DNA of 64,000 nt, taken from NCBI GenBank assembly GCA_965214285.1, contig OZ243946.1, positions 310,001-374,000 on the forward strand, written 5' to 3'. The DNA comes from G963422745 sp965214285 (lineage in GTDB: Bacteria > Actinomycetota > Acidimicrobiia > Acidimicrobiales > Aldehydirespiratoraceae). A model generated the notes under the pieces. It was not told where the DNA came from. It did not search any database and worked only from the letters and a program-made list of their open reading frames with translations. Of the stretch, positions 9,300 through 17,550 are shown in pieces. A program made the translations under genes and the position numbers. How positions within the stretch are numbered: position 1 is the first letter of the stretch; every line of letters starts with the position of its first letter.

Positions 9300-10145
9300 T
9301 CAGGACTGGGGCTCGAGCACCTGGCGCAGCGCCTCGGGGATGGACCCCGGAGCATCGATGCGAGCAAGCTGCGCCCCGGTGAGCCGGGCGAAGCCCTCGG
9401 CGTCGGCGGCATCGGTGGCCGGGGCCAGGATGCACAGCTCGTGAAGCCCCCGGCCCACAGCCACGGCATCCGCTCCGGAAGTGGCCCGGCAGTCCGACAT
9501 CAGCACCGCCACCCGCCGCTTGGCCCGCGAGCGGTCGAGCTGCTCGGCGGCTGCCCGAAGCGCCGCAGCCAGGTCGGTGGTGCCGCGGCCGCGCAGCCTC
9601 AGCACGTCGTCGACCACCTCGGTCGGCGGGCGGGCGTCGTCTTGGCCCTTGACGACGATCACCCGATCTGCGAAGGCCAGCACCGACCAGTCCGCAGGCG
9701 CCCGCAGCGCACAGGCCGCCGCCGCCACCGCAGCCGTGGCGAGCCGCGAGCCGCTCATCGAGCCGCTGCGGTCCACGATCAGCGCCAGGGCGGTGGCGGG
9801 CCGGGTCCAGTGGCGCACCCGCAGCTCCGAGGCATCGACCGGCAGCCCGCCGGCACGGGCCGCCACCAGGGCGTCGGTTGAGCGATCCAGGTCGAGGTCG
9901 CCCTCGAAACGATCGGCGGGAGACGACACCATGGTGCCGATGCCGCGGGCCTTGCGTCCGCCGATGCGAGCCAGGTCGAGCACCAGGCGGCCGGCCAGGC
10001 GGGCGGCGACGGCGGCCAGCTCGCGGTCGGTCGCCGAGCGCATCTCGGCCAGCATCGAGACGGCATGGTCGGGGTCGCGTTGTGCGAGGTCGGCCAAGGC
10101 GTCGGAGTCGAGCACCCCGACCTCAGGAGACAGCTCGGCGAACAC
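9300..10145 (-). CDS. VWA-domain protein (CoxE/MoxR-partner type)
   Basis: A von Willebrand A-domain protein following a MoxR ATPase gene. The MIDAS metal site is intact: DRSGSMSGS, then the threonine of GRGTTDLAAAL and the aspartate of LMSDCRAT. An N-terminal region of about 130 residues rich in Arg/Ala precedes the VWA fold. The start is uncertain. GTG 10145 is the first standard codon, but the frame stays open upstream and CTG 10226, three bases after the MoxR stop, would give a tighter operon. MoxR/VWA pairs act as chaperones for metal-enzyme maturation in other systems (e.g. CoxD/CoxE). Confidence 0.78.
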   Translation of the reverse strand: MFAELSPEVGVLDSDALADLAQRDPDHAVSMLAEMRSATDRELAAVAARLAGRLVLDLARIGGRKARGIGTMVSSPADRFEGDLDLDRSTDALVAARAGGLPVDASELRVRHWTRPATALALIVDRSGSMSGSRLATAAVAAAACALRAPADWSVLAFADRVIVVKGQDDARPPTEVVDDVLRLRGRGTTDLAAALRAAAEQLDRSRAKRRVAVLMSDCRATSGADAVAVGRGLHELCILAPATDAADAEGFARLTGAQLARIDAPGSIPEALRQVLEPQS

Positions 10146-10228
10146 GGGATCGCGGGCGAGCTGCGGGCGCGGCGTGGTCCGCAGCCGGTCCTCGGCGAGG
10201 GCCTGGCGCGCGGCGTCGCCGTGCAGTA

Positions 10229-11164
10229 CTACGTCCGGCCCGCTGTCGCCCCTTGCGGGGCTCGCGCTTTTCCCTCGTCGTCGGGGGTTGCGGGCTGCTC
10301 GGCGGCCAGCACCGTCTCCCAGATCTCCCGAACCACGTCCTCGGTGGTCCGGCTGCCGCCGTCGTGGAGGCGGATCCGCCCCGACAGCGACGCCAGGGCG
10401 GCATCGAGGCCGGTCTCGGGGTCGGTCGGCGTCACGCCTCGCAGGGCCGCCAGGCGGGCGGCCACCTCCATGATGTCGATGGCGCCGCGCACCGACGAGC
10501 CGATCTTCACGTCGCCGTGGGTGCGGGTGGCCCTGCAGGCCAGCACGGCCCTTCGCCGCAGCAGTCCGTCGTCGGCGGAGGCGTGCAGCTCCACGATGGC
10601 CGACTCGTCGTCGTGTGACTGGTAGCCCATGGCGATCCGGCACATCCGGTCGTACACGGCGCTGGACACCCTGGCGGTGCCCACGTTGTCGAACGGGTTC
10701 ATGGCCGCCACCAGCCGGAAGCCGGACGCAGCGGCGATGGTGCCGAGGCGGGGCAGCGTCAGCTCGCCCTCGGACATCACCGTGATCAGCAGGTTCACCG
10801 TCTCCTCGGGCACCCGGTTGAGCTCCTCGACATACAGCAGCGAACCCTCGCGCAGCGCCTCGACCAGCGGGCCGTCCACGAACGTGTCCGGGGCGTAGCC
10901 GTCGTCGAGCACCCGCGACGGGTCGAACTGGCCGGCCAGGCGGGCGGGCGTCAGCTCGGCGTTGCCCTCCACGAACACGAAGCGGTGGCCCGATGCGGCT
11001 GCGAGCTCGCGCAGGATCGTCGACTTGCCGGTGCCCGGCGGGCCTTCGAGCAGCACATGGCGGTTGGCCGCCAGGGCCGCCACCAGCACCTCCAGCTCAC
11101 GGCGGCGGCCCACTATCGAGCGCCCGAGCGCCCCCAGCACCGCCGGGTCGCTGATCTCGGTCAC
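10229..11164 (-). CDS. MoxR-family AAA+ ATPase
   Basis: A 311-residue AAA+ ATPase of the MoxR group. Walker A is GPPGTGKST at about residue 40, Walker B is LLYVEELNRVPEE, and sensor 1 lies in LVAAMNPFDNVG. The GTG start at 11164 is 69 bases after the alcohol dehydrogenase stop. The adjacent downstream gene is the VWA protein, so the two probably form a MoxR/VWA chaperone pair. The position directly after the NDMA-type alcohol dehydrogenase suggests that this enzyme, or its mycofactocin/zinc cofactor state, is the client (inference). Confidence 0.88.
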   Translation of the reverse strand: MTEISDPAVLGALGRSIVGRRRELEVLVAALAANRHVLLEGPPGTGKSTILRELAAASGHRFVFVEGNAELTPARLAGQFDPSRVLDDGYAPDTFVDGPLVEALREGSLLYVEELNRVPEETVNLLITVMSEGELTLPRLGTIAAASGFRLVAAMNPFDNVGTARVSSAVYDRMCRIAMGYQSHDDESAIVELHASADDGLLRRRAVLACRATRTHGDVKIGSSVRGAIDIMEVAARLAALRGVTPTDPETGLDAALASLSGRIRLHDGGSRTTEDVVREIWETVLAAEQPATPDDEGKARAPQGATAGRT

Positions 11165-11180
11165 GAGCCGCGGGCCCCCT

Positions 11181-11227
11181 CAGCCGAGCACAAGCCGCCG
11201 CCCCGGCCAGCCGAGCACAAGCCGCCG
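11181..11227. repeat. 20-bp direct repeat, 27-bp period
   Basis: An identical 20-base sequence occurs at 11181-11200 and 11208-11227, in the short spacer between the end of the alcohol dehydrogenase gene and the MoxR start. It is one of several short repeats sitting directly after stop codons in this window. Confidence 0.75.
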
Positions 11228-11233
11228 ACCGGC

Positions 11234-12346
11234 TCAGTCAAAGGCGATCACGCCCCGCACGTTCTTGTGGTCGAGCAGGTCGCGGTAGCCCTCGTTGATC
11301 TGATCGAGGGTGTAGGTGTTGGTGATCATCTCGTCGAGCTTGAGCTGGCCGGCCTGATACATCGACAGCAGGTGCGGGATCTCCTTGCGGGGGGCGGTGG
11401 AGCCGAACAGGCAGCCCTTGAGCTGCTTGTCCATCATGGCGAACTCGAAGAGGTTGAGCTGCACGTCCATCTGCACGGCCGGCGCCACGGCGGTGGCCAC
11501 GATGGTGCCGGCCTTGCGGGTCAGGAACTGGGCGGGGGCGATCATGTCGCCGGTGAGCACGCTGGGGGTCAGGATCACGCTGTCGGCCATCACGCCCAGG
11601 GTGATCTGGCCGACGGTCTCCATCGCCTCCTCCATCGACGGCGCGGCGTGGGTGGCGCCGAACTCCATGGCCGACTCCCGCTTGAACTCCGAGGGGTCCA
11701 CGGCCACCACGTTCTTTGCGCCGGCCAGCTTGGCGCCCTGGATGGCGGCGGTTCCCAGGCCGCCGCAGCCGACCACCACCACGGTGTCGCCCGCGCCGAC
11801 CTCGGCCCGGTTGACCGCCGAGCCATAGCCGGTGGTGACCCCGCAGCTCACCAGAGCGGCAGGGCCTGCGGGGACGTCGTCGGGCACCTTGATGGCCGAG
11901 TCGACGCTGAGCACCATGTGCTCGCTGAAGGTGCCCAGCTTGAGCAGCGGGGTCAGCGGCTCGCCGGCGGAGTCGTGGTGACGGAAGCCGCCGGCCATCA
12001 TCCCCGGCTCCAGCAGATGCGCCCCCAGGTCGCAGAGGTTCTGCTGGCCGCGGGCGCACCAGGTGCACTTGCCGCACGACGGCACATAGGAGCACGAGAT
12101 GTGGTCGCCCACCTCGAACTCGGTGACGCCGGGGCCCAGGGCGATGACCTCGCCCGCTCCCTCGTGGCCGCCGACGATCGGCAAGGGCACCGGCATGGTG
12201 CCGTCATGGGCGTGCTCGTCGGAGTGGCACATGCCCGCAGCGAGGGTCTTGACCAGGATCTCGCCGGCCTGCGGCTCGTCCAGCTCGATCTCCTCCACGC
12301 TCCAGTCGCTGCCCACCTCGCGCAGGATGGCTGCCTTGGTCTTCAT
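11234..12346 (-). CDS. NDMA-dependent (mycofactocin-type) alcohol dehydrogenase
   Basis: A 370-residue zinc-containing MDR alcohol dehydrogenase of the Rxyl_3153/TIGR03989 type. These bind NAD without exchanging it and need mycofactocin (or the artificial acceptor NDMA) for turnover. Catalytic zinc ligands are Cys40 (GMCHSDEH) and His61-Glu62 (GGHEGAGEV); structural zinc cysteines are at 91, 94, 97 and 105. The Rossmann motif is VGCGGLGTAAI. The start ATG 12346 has GGGAGG upstream. It leads the ADH-MoxR-VWA group. The natural alcohol cannot be told from sequence. Confidence 0.9.
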   Translation of the reverse strand: MKTKAAILREVGSDWSVEEIELDEPQAGEILVKTLAAGMCHSDEHAHDGTMPVPLPIVGGHEGAGEVIALGPGVTEFEVGDHISCSYVPSCGKCTWCARGQQNLCDLGAHLLEPGMMAGGFRHHDSAGEPLTPLLKLGTFSEHMVLSVDSAIKVPDDVPAGPAALVSCGVTTGYGSAVNRAEVGAGDTVVVVGCGGLGTAAIQGAKLAGAKNVVAVDPSEFKRESAMEFGATHAAPSMEEAMETVGQITLGVMADSVILTPSVLTGDMIAPAQFLTRKAGTIVATAVAPAVQMDVQLNLFEFAMMDKQLKGCLFGSTAPRKEIPHLLSMYQAGQLKLDEMITNTYTLDQINEGYRDLLDHKNVRGVIAFD

Positions 12347-12516
12347 GTCGCCTCCCGAGGCGTCTGTAGTCCGCGGGTCTCGTCCGCGGGTCTCGCTTGA
12401 GCCGCAAGCTAGCCGAGCGACGACCGCCCTACCGAACCGGCATTCCGGCCCCGTAAGCCTCTGCAGGGCGCCGGGCCGCGACCGCAGGCAATCCCGCCCG
12501 CAGCCTGTGGTGCAGG

Positions 12517-13818
12517 ATGTCGGCCATCTCGGCGATGGCGCCGATCCTGGGGCAGCGCTGGCGGACGGCCCTGCGGGCAGCCGCGGAGAAGTGCTGGCGG
12601 CTGCTGGAAACCCGGCTGGAATGCGTGGAGCGCACAGGCGGCGCGCCCACCAGCACCAGCACCTCGACCACCACGACGACGGTGCCGCCCGACGGATGCC
12701 CAGGCGGCGCCGGCGTCTACCGATACAGGCTGGACGTGCTGTACGAGACAGGCATCGACTGCGACGGCGTGCCGCTCACCTGCGAGCGGGTCAACACCCG
12801 GCTCACAGGCTTCGCCCGACAAGGGTTCCTGGACTACCAGCTGCATTACGACAGCGACACGCACCGGCTGCCGTTCACGCCGGGGGTTGTCTACAACGGC
12901 CCGGTCCACACCAACCAGCGCGCCCTGCCGCCCCAGACGCTGCCCGTGTGCGGCGCAGCCGTGTTCGCCGCCGGGATAGAGACCGGCGACCCTGTCCCCA
13001 GGTCAGGCCCTGAGCCGATCCCCGGCAGATGGCAGACAGTCGAAGGCTGCCGCGACGAGGCGCAACCCGCCGCGCAGCCCGTGACGGGCGGCCGCCTGAC
13101 GTTCGTCGCGCAGGCAGACGGCACCGGCGGCGACGGCCGCGGCCGGTGCGGCGCGGTCAGGCTGCTCGCGGCGTGCGAGCGGGCCTTTCTTGACGACACA
13201 GCCTGGGACACGCCGCTGCTGACCCTGGACCTCGACAACCTGGCCGACATCGCCGAGACGGGAGCGGACCGCAACACCCATCTCGACGACGAAGACAACC
13301 CGGCGGACCTGTCGCTGCCAGACGCCCCGCCGGGGGAGGTGGTGGTCCACAACACAGGCGACATCGCAGTGTCGGGCGCTGTGCCCGACGGGCTGAACGT
13401 GACCCTGGTGGCCGACGGGAACATCCGCGTCACAGGCGACGTCGCCGACAACGGCACCGACGGCATCATCGCTCTGGTCGCCGCCGGGGACATCGTGATC
13501 GCCCACGGCGGCGGCGACCTGCGGCTCGCGAACACGGCGCTGGCCGCGTTGGGTGTCGACAGCGACGACGACCCCGCCAACAACCCTGCGGGGACGCTGA
13601 AGGTCGCGGGCGCCGCGCGTGTCCCTCCCGGCGGCTGCGCGACGCTCACCCTGTCGGGGTCGCTGTGGACCCGCACCCGCGGCCTGGTCGGCGCCCGCGA
13701 CCCCGTGTCGGGCGCGTTTCACGGCATGTGCGTCGACCACCGGTATCCGCCGGACTGGGCGCTGCGGGTCCCGTCGTGGTGGCCGTCCCTGTCCGAGCAC
13801 ATCTGGATACCCCTTTAG
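12517..13818 (+). CDS. hypothetical protein with Thr linker and beta-solenoid-like domain
   Basis: A 433-residue protein that I do not recognise with confidence. Residues 44-57 form a Ser/Thr run typical of exported-protein linkers. The C-terminal half contains alternating short strands rich in GDI, ADGNI and AAGDIVI, resembling the PilX/DUF4900-like beta domain found in actinobacterial pilus-type surface proteins. Cysteines are frequent. The N-terminus lacks the hydrophobic segment expected of such a protein, so the gene may be 5'-truncated at the junction with the alcohol dehydrogenase upstream region. The next gene starts nine bases downstream, implying an operon. Confidence 0.62.
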   Translation: MSAISAMAPILGQRWRTALRAAAEKCWRLLETRLECVERTGGAPTSTSTSTTTTTVPPDGCPGGAGVYRYRLDVLYETGIDCDGVPLTCERVNTRLTGFARQGFLDYQLHYDSDTHRLPFTPGVVYNGPVHTNQRALPPQTLPVCGAAVFAAGIETGDPVPRSGPEPIPGRWQTVEGCRDEAQPAAQPVTGGRLTFVAQADGTGGDGRGRCGAVRLLAACERAFLDDTAWDTPLLTLDLDNLADIAETGADRNTHLDDEDNPADLSLPDAPPGEVVVHNTGDIAVSGAVPDGLNVTLVADGNIRVTGDVADNGTDGIIALVAAGDIVIAHGGGDLRLANTALAALGVDSDDDPANNPAGTLKVAGAARVPPGGCATLTLSGSLWTRTRGLVGARDPVSGAFHGMCVDHRYPPDWALRVPSWWPSLSEHIWIPL

Positions 13819-13827
13819 GAGACAGCC

Positions 13828-15249
13828 ATGCGCCGCACCCTGACCGCCGCCGTCGTCGCCGTTTTGCTCGCCGCGGGCCTCGCCCCGGTCGGCCCTGCGG
13901 GCGGCTGGCACGACGAAGCCGACCTCGCCCTCACCCGCCAGCAGGGCTCGGTGATGTGGGTCGTCGCCAACGCGGTGTGGCATCACAACCCGTGGCGCTG
14001 CACCCGCGCCGCGCCGGCGCGATGCGTGTGGCCTGATGACACCAGCCGCTACTACGAGGCCGAGGTGCCCTTGTGGTCGCCCGGCGGGTGGGTCAACGAG
14101 CACGACGACACGCTGGCAGGCAGGGTGCTGATGACCCAGCCGTGGGTGTTCGACGACAACCCGGTCCGCTGGCCCCACGGCGAGCCCGACGACAACGGGC
14201 GCCGCTCCCGGCCTGTCGCGGTGACCCGCTGCCCGGAGTGGACAGAGCCCGGCAGCGGCATCAAGTCCGAGGGCCTCAACTGCGGACACGTCGAGCCGGC
14301 CAGGCTGCCCGCAGGGTGGGGCTTCTACCCCGGGCACTGCAACCTCGACGAGCACGGAGGCTGCGTGGTCCCGCACCGCGGGCTGCACGACTCGGCGAAG
14401 ACCGCCGACTGGCATGTGATTGTCGGCGTGTGCATCGACGAGGACATCCGCGCCGCCCACACCCGCAACGGCGTCCTCGACGCCGGCGCCGCCAGAGCCG
14501 CATGGGCGCAGCGGTACCGAGCCTCCGGCCGGTCGGAGCCTCTGCGGCTCGCGCACCGCGACCTTCGAGGCTGGACCCAGACCGCCAAGGATTGGTTCTC
14601 GGAGCAGTCCGGCACCGACGGGTTCCTGTACGTCTGGAACGAGTTTATGACCCGCGCTGCGATTCATCCGCTGACAGGGCACGGCATCGAAGGCGACGAC
14701 CGCGACGACTGGCCGCTCGCAATCGACCAGGACCAGAACCTCACCGACGCCACAGGCGACGGCTCGACCTGCACCTGCCACACCGATGTGTGCCCGGCGA
14801 GCGAAGGCTGCACGTTGCCTGCGGTGCTGCCCGACGACGGCACCGAGGCCGCCGACTACTCCCAGTGCCTGTGCCGCACCGGCGCCGAGATCAACCAGAA
14901 ATGGGTCGAGTCGGTCTACGGGGTCGACTGGGAAACCGACGCTCAGGCCTTCGCACGGGCCTCCGCGCTGGCCTATGAGAACCCGAGGCTGCCTGTCCGC
15001 TGGGCGCTCACCGGGCACAGCAGCCCGCAATGGCGGGTCGCGGAGTGGTCGGACACGGCGGACCACACAGACGACTGGCCGATCCGCTGGGACGAATACG
15101 GCGTAGGGCACCCGCTTCCGTACGCGAAACAGAACCACGAATACGCCCGCGACGACGACGGCAACATCGCCTGGGCGCCGAACCCGCGAGACAACGGCCG
15201 CCACCCCGACTCGCCGTGGCCCTGGTGCGTGCTCGGTGTCGGGTTCTGA
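13828..15249 (+). CDS. secreted Cys/Trp-rich hypothetical protein
   Basis: A 473-residue protein of unknown family. A clear Sec signal peptide (MRRTLTAAVVAVLLAAGLAP, probable cleavage near residue 25) precedes a mature part rich in Trp, Cys, Asp and His. A cysteine cluster lies around residue 312 (CTCHTDVCPASEGC) and near 350. ATG 13828 follows the stop of the previous gene by nine bases, with GGAGA upstream. The codon use is GC-rich like its neighbours. It is likely extracellular or cell-wall associated; no catalytic motif was recognised. Confidence 0.68.
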   Translation: MRRTLTAAVVAVLLAAGLAPVGPAGGWHDEADLALTRQQGSVMWVVANAVWHHNPWRCTRAAPARCVWPDDTSRYYEAEVPLWSPGGWVNEHDDTLAGRVLMTQPWVFDDNPVRWPHGEPDDNGRRSRPVAVTRCPEWTEPGSGIKSEGLNCGHVEPARLPAGWGFYPGHCNLDEHGGCVVPHRGLHDSAKTADWHVIVGVCIDEDIRAAHTRNGVLDAGAARAAWAQRYRASGRSEPLRLAHRDLRGWTQTAKDWFSEQSGTDGFLYVWNEFMTRAAIHPLTGHGIEGDDRDDWPLAIDQDQNLTDATGDGSTCTCHTDVCPASEGCTLPAVLPDDGTEAADYSQCLCRTGAEINQKWVESVYGVDWETDAQAFARASALAYENPRLPVRWALTGHSSPQWRVAEWSDTADHTDDWPIRWDEYGVGHPLPYAKQNHEYARDDDGNIAWAPNPRDNGRHPDSPWPWCVLGVGF

Positions 15250-15391
15250 GCGCCACGGCGGCTACCCTCGACTGAGGGCCTTCCAGGCCGCTGGCACCTG
15301 TATCGCAAAGCCGCCGGCGGGAAGACCCCTTCACGGGCAGGTGCGTCACGGGTTGCGCCGCAATCCACAGGCCGCGGCTACAATGGCTCTC

Positions 15392-16012
15392 ATGCGTTTT
15401 ACACACGTGTTCCTTGCTGCTTCGCTGACCCTCGCCGCCTGCTCCGGCGACAGCGACGAGATGCTGACAGAAACCCCCGCCGCCGAGATTACTGACGCTG
15501 CCGGCGAGGTTGATACAGCCGACGCCGAGGTTGATACCGATGACGCCGAGGTTGATACAGCCGACGCCGAGGTTGATACCGACAGCGGCGACACTGTTGA
15601 CGAGCCCGCCGATGCTGTTACGCACGACAGCGGCGACACAGCGCCCGAGCCGTCCGCCGCTCCATCGACGACAGCAACCTCGACCAGCGCGCCGACAACC
15701 ACACGCGCCCGGCCCTCCACCACGACAACCTGGAAAGGTCTTCAGGTTCCCGAGAACGCAGGCACGCTTCCGCCTGAGGACATCGACGAGCACGACCATG
15801 AGCCTGTCGATGAGCCTGTCGTGATCGAGGTCGGCGTCCAGGGAACGGCCGGCGGGGTCACCTACGAGTACAGCCATGTCGGAGTCTGGAATCAGCCTGA
15901 CCCGAAATGCGGCGGCGCTTACGACGGAAGCTCCGAATACCGATGCAGCTGCACGGTGAACCCGGAGAAGCCTGACATACCTGAACGCTGCCGCTGGTCC
16001 ATTAAGCACTGA
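15392..16012 (+). CDS. putative lipoprotein with acidic 7-residue repeats
   Basis: A protein of about 206 residues. The signal peptide MRFTHVFLAASLTLAAC ends in a lipobox (LAAC), so it is probably lipid-anchored on the outer face of the membrane. It continues with four Glu-Val-Asp-Thr based heptads (EVDTADA/EVDTDDA), a Thr/Ser/Pro linker and a small C-terminal domain with four cysteines (KCGGAYDGS, YRCSC, ERCRW). ATG 15383 is an alternative start. It follows the two exported-protein genes on the same strand. Function unknown. Confidence 0.7.
   Translation: MRFTHVFLAASLTLAACSGDSDEMLTETPAAEITDAAGEVDTADAEVDTDDAEVDTADAEVDTDSGDTVDEPADAVTHDSGDTAPEPSAAPSTTATSTSAPTTTRARPSTTTTWKGLQVPENAGTLPPEDIDEHDHEPVDEPVVIEVGVQGTAGGVTYEYSHVGVWNQPDPKCGGAYDGSSEYRCSCTVNPEKPDIPERCRWSIKH
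15506..15589 (+). repeat. 21-bp coding tandem repeat (4 units)
   Basis: Four near-identical 21-base units start at 15506, 15527, 15548 and 15569, inside the lipoprotein gene. They encode the EVDTxDA heptad. The length is a multiple of three, so copy-number change would keep frame. This is a possible source of length variation in a surface-exposed linker. Confidence 0.85.
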
Positions 16013-16124
16013 GAGCCGGCGGGGCCGCCCACGCCAGGGGCTCACGCGTGCTCGCCCAGCGGCTCAGCGGCCCGGGCGTGCTGTGCTAGGTTGCATCGAG
16101 ACGACCCCTGACCGGTGCAGCCCC

Positions 16125-16832
16125 ATGGATCTTGAGCCGGCTTCCAGCCGCCCCGACATGCAACAGCCCCGCGTGCCGCCAGGCCATCCCGGGGCGGGCC
16201 GCTGGGACCACAAGCCTGGCTCTGAGCCAGCCGCGATCGCCGACGCGGCCACAGCCGCCGACAGCGGCGGGCCGGTCGAAGCGGTGACGGTGGTGATCGA
16301 CGGGGCACCTGTCGGGTTCCACAGCCAAGGGGGCCGCTGGCGCTGCGACGAACCCGCCGTCCACACAACCGACCGCGCCGCCGCCGCGCGGGCGGGCTGT
16401 TTGGGGGTGGTAGCGGATTTCTTGAACCGCGGCTGGGCCGACCCCGCCGACCGTGCCGGCGTGCAAAGCATCAGCGACGCCGCCCGGATCCTCGCAGCCC
16501 CCGACGCCCTGGACGTCGTCGACAAGCTGACCGACACCCACGGCCGGCGCAAACAGCTCCCCGAGACCGAGATGCTCGCAGCCCTGATCGGCGCAGCAGC
16601 GGTCACCCGAACCGCCCAGTCGGTGCTGATGCGCTCAGTGGTCGCCGGGTTCTGGACCGCCCAGCACCATGCGTCGGACTGCAACTGGCGTGTCCCGACC
16701 GTCAGGCCCCGCGAGATGCGCGAGGTGCGCGAGGTGCATGCAAGCACCGTCCGAGGGAGGCAGACAGTGGGCGGCTGGGGGCTCAGGGGGTGGCGGTCAT
16801 GCCGCCGTCCACCGGGATCACCGCGCCCGTGA
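16125..16832 (+). CDS. hypothetical protein, apparently 3'-truncated
   Basis: An unrecognised protein of up to 235 residues. The part up to about residue 195 has protein-like composition (for example AVTVVIDGAPVGFHSQGGRW, QSISDAARILAAPDALDVV). The remainder is Arg-rich and reads antisense into the end of the SDR gene, overlapping its last 50 bases. The natural stop therefore seems to have been lost at a junction near 16745-16783, where the inserted block meets the mycofactocin locus. GTG 16083 is an alternative start. It is the last of four plus-strand genes in the block. Confidence 0.5.
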   Translation: MDLEPASSRPDMQQPRVPPGHPGAGRWDHKPGSEPAAIADAATAADSGGPVEAVTVVIDGAPVGFHSQGGRWRCDEPAVHTTDRAAAARAGCLGVVADFLNRGWADPADRAGVQSISDAARILAAPDALDVVDKLTDTHGRRKQLPETEMLAALIGAAAVTRTAQSVLMRSVVAGFWTAQHHASDCNWRVPTVRPREMREVREVHASTVRGRQTVGGWGLRGWRSCRRPPGSPRP

Positions 16833-17550
16833 CCGCCGAGGCTTGCGGCGAACAGAGCCAGGCGATGACCGCTGCCACCTCGGCGGGCTCGATCAGGCGC
16901 CCCAGCGGCTCTTGGTGGGCGACGAACGCCTCGGCGGAATCGAGGCCGTAGATCCTGGCGGACTCCTCCAGCGGAGCGCCCACCGTGGAGCCGGGGCTGA
17001 CCACATTCGCCGTGGTCCCCGTGCCGGCCAGGTCCGCTGCCAGGGACCGGACGAGGCCGATCACCCCGTGCTTGGCCGCCGCATAGGGCCCCATGTGGCG
17101 CAGCCCGAGCGAGCCCGCGGCGCTGGCGACGGCCACGATCCGCCCGCCGGGAGTCACCTTGGGGACGAAGGCCCGCAGCGTGGCGAAGGTGGCGTTGAGG
17201 TTCACGTCGATGGCGGTGTGCCAGTCGACGTCGGGTACTTCCCACACGGGCCGGCCTCCGATGGCCGCTCCCACGCAGCAGACGAGGGCGTCCACTTGGC
17301 CCAGTTCGCCGGCCAGATCCGCCATCGGGGCAGCCTGGCGAACGTCGATGCGGTGGCCGCTGACGGCACCGGGGGCGGCGGCGACCACGGCCTCGAGATC
17401 CTGCGGGGTGGCTGCCGGGTAGGCGAGGCCGTCGACGGGTGCGCAGATGTCCAGCGCGTTGACCTTCCAGCCGGCGCCGACGAGGGCCTCGACGGTGGCT
17501 GCGCCGATGCCTCGGGCGGCGCCCGTCACCACCGCGACCGGCCTGCTCAT
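16783..17550 (-). CDS. mycofactocin-coupled SDR family oxidoreductase
   Basis: A 255-residue short-chain dehydrogenase. The cofactor motif is VVTGAARGIGAAT, the catalytic serine lies in VAVASAAGS, and the active site is YAAAK. The start ATG 17550 overlaps the mftE stop by four bases (ATGA), so it belongs to the mft operon. SDRs of the mycofactocin-coupled class hold NAD(H) non-exchangeably and pass electrons to mycofactocin. Assignment to that class rests mainly on the operon position. Substrate unknown. Confidence 0.85.
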   Translation of the reverse strand: MSRPVAVVTGAARGIGAATVEALVGAGWKVNALDICAPVDGLAYPAATPQDLEAVVAAAPGAVSGHRIDVRQAAPMADLAGELGQVDALVCCVGAAIGGRPVWEVPDVDWHTAIDVNLNATFATLRAFVPKVTPGGRIVAVASAAGSLGLRHMGPYAAAKHGVIGLVRSLAADLAGTGTTANVVSPGSTVGAPLEESARIYGLDSAEAFVAHQEPLGRLIEPAEVAAVIAWLCSPQASAVTGAVIPVDGGMTATP

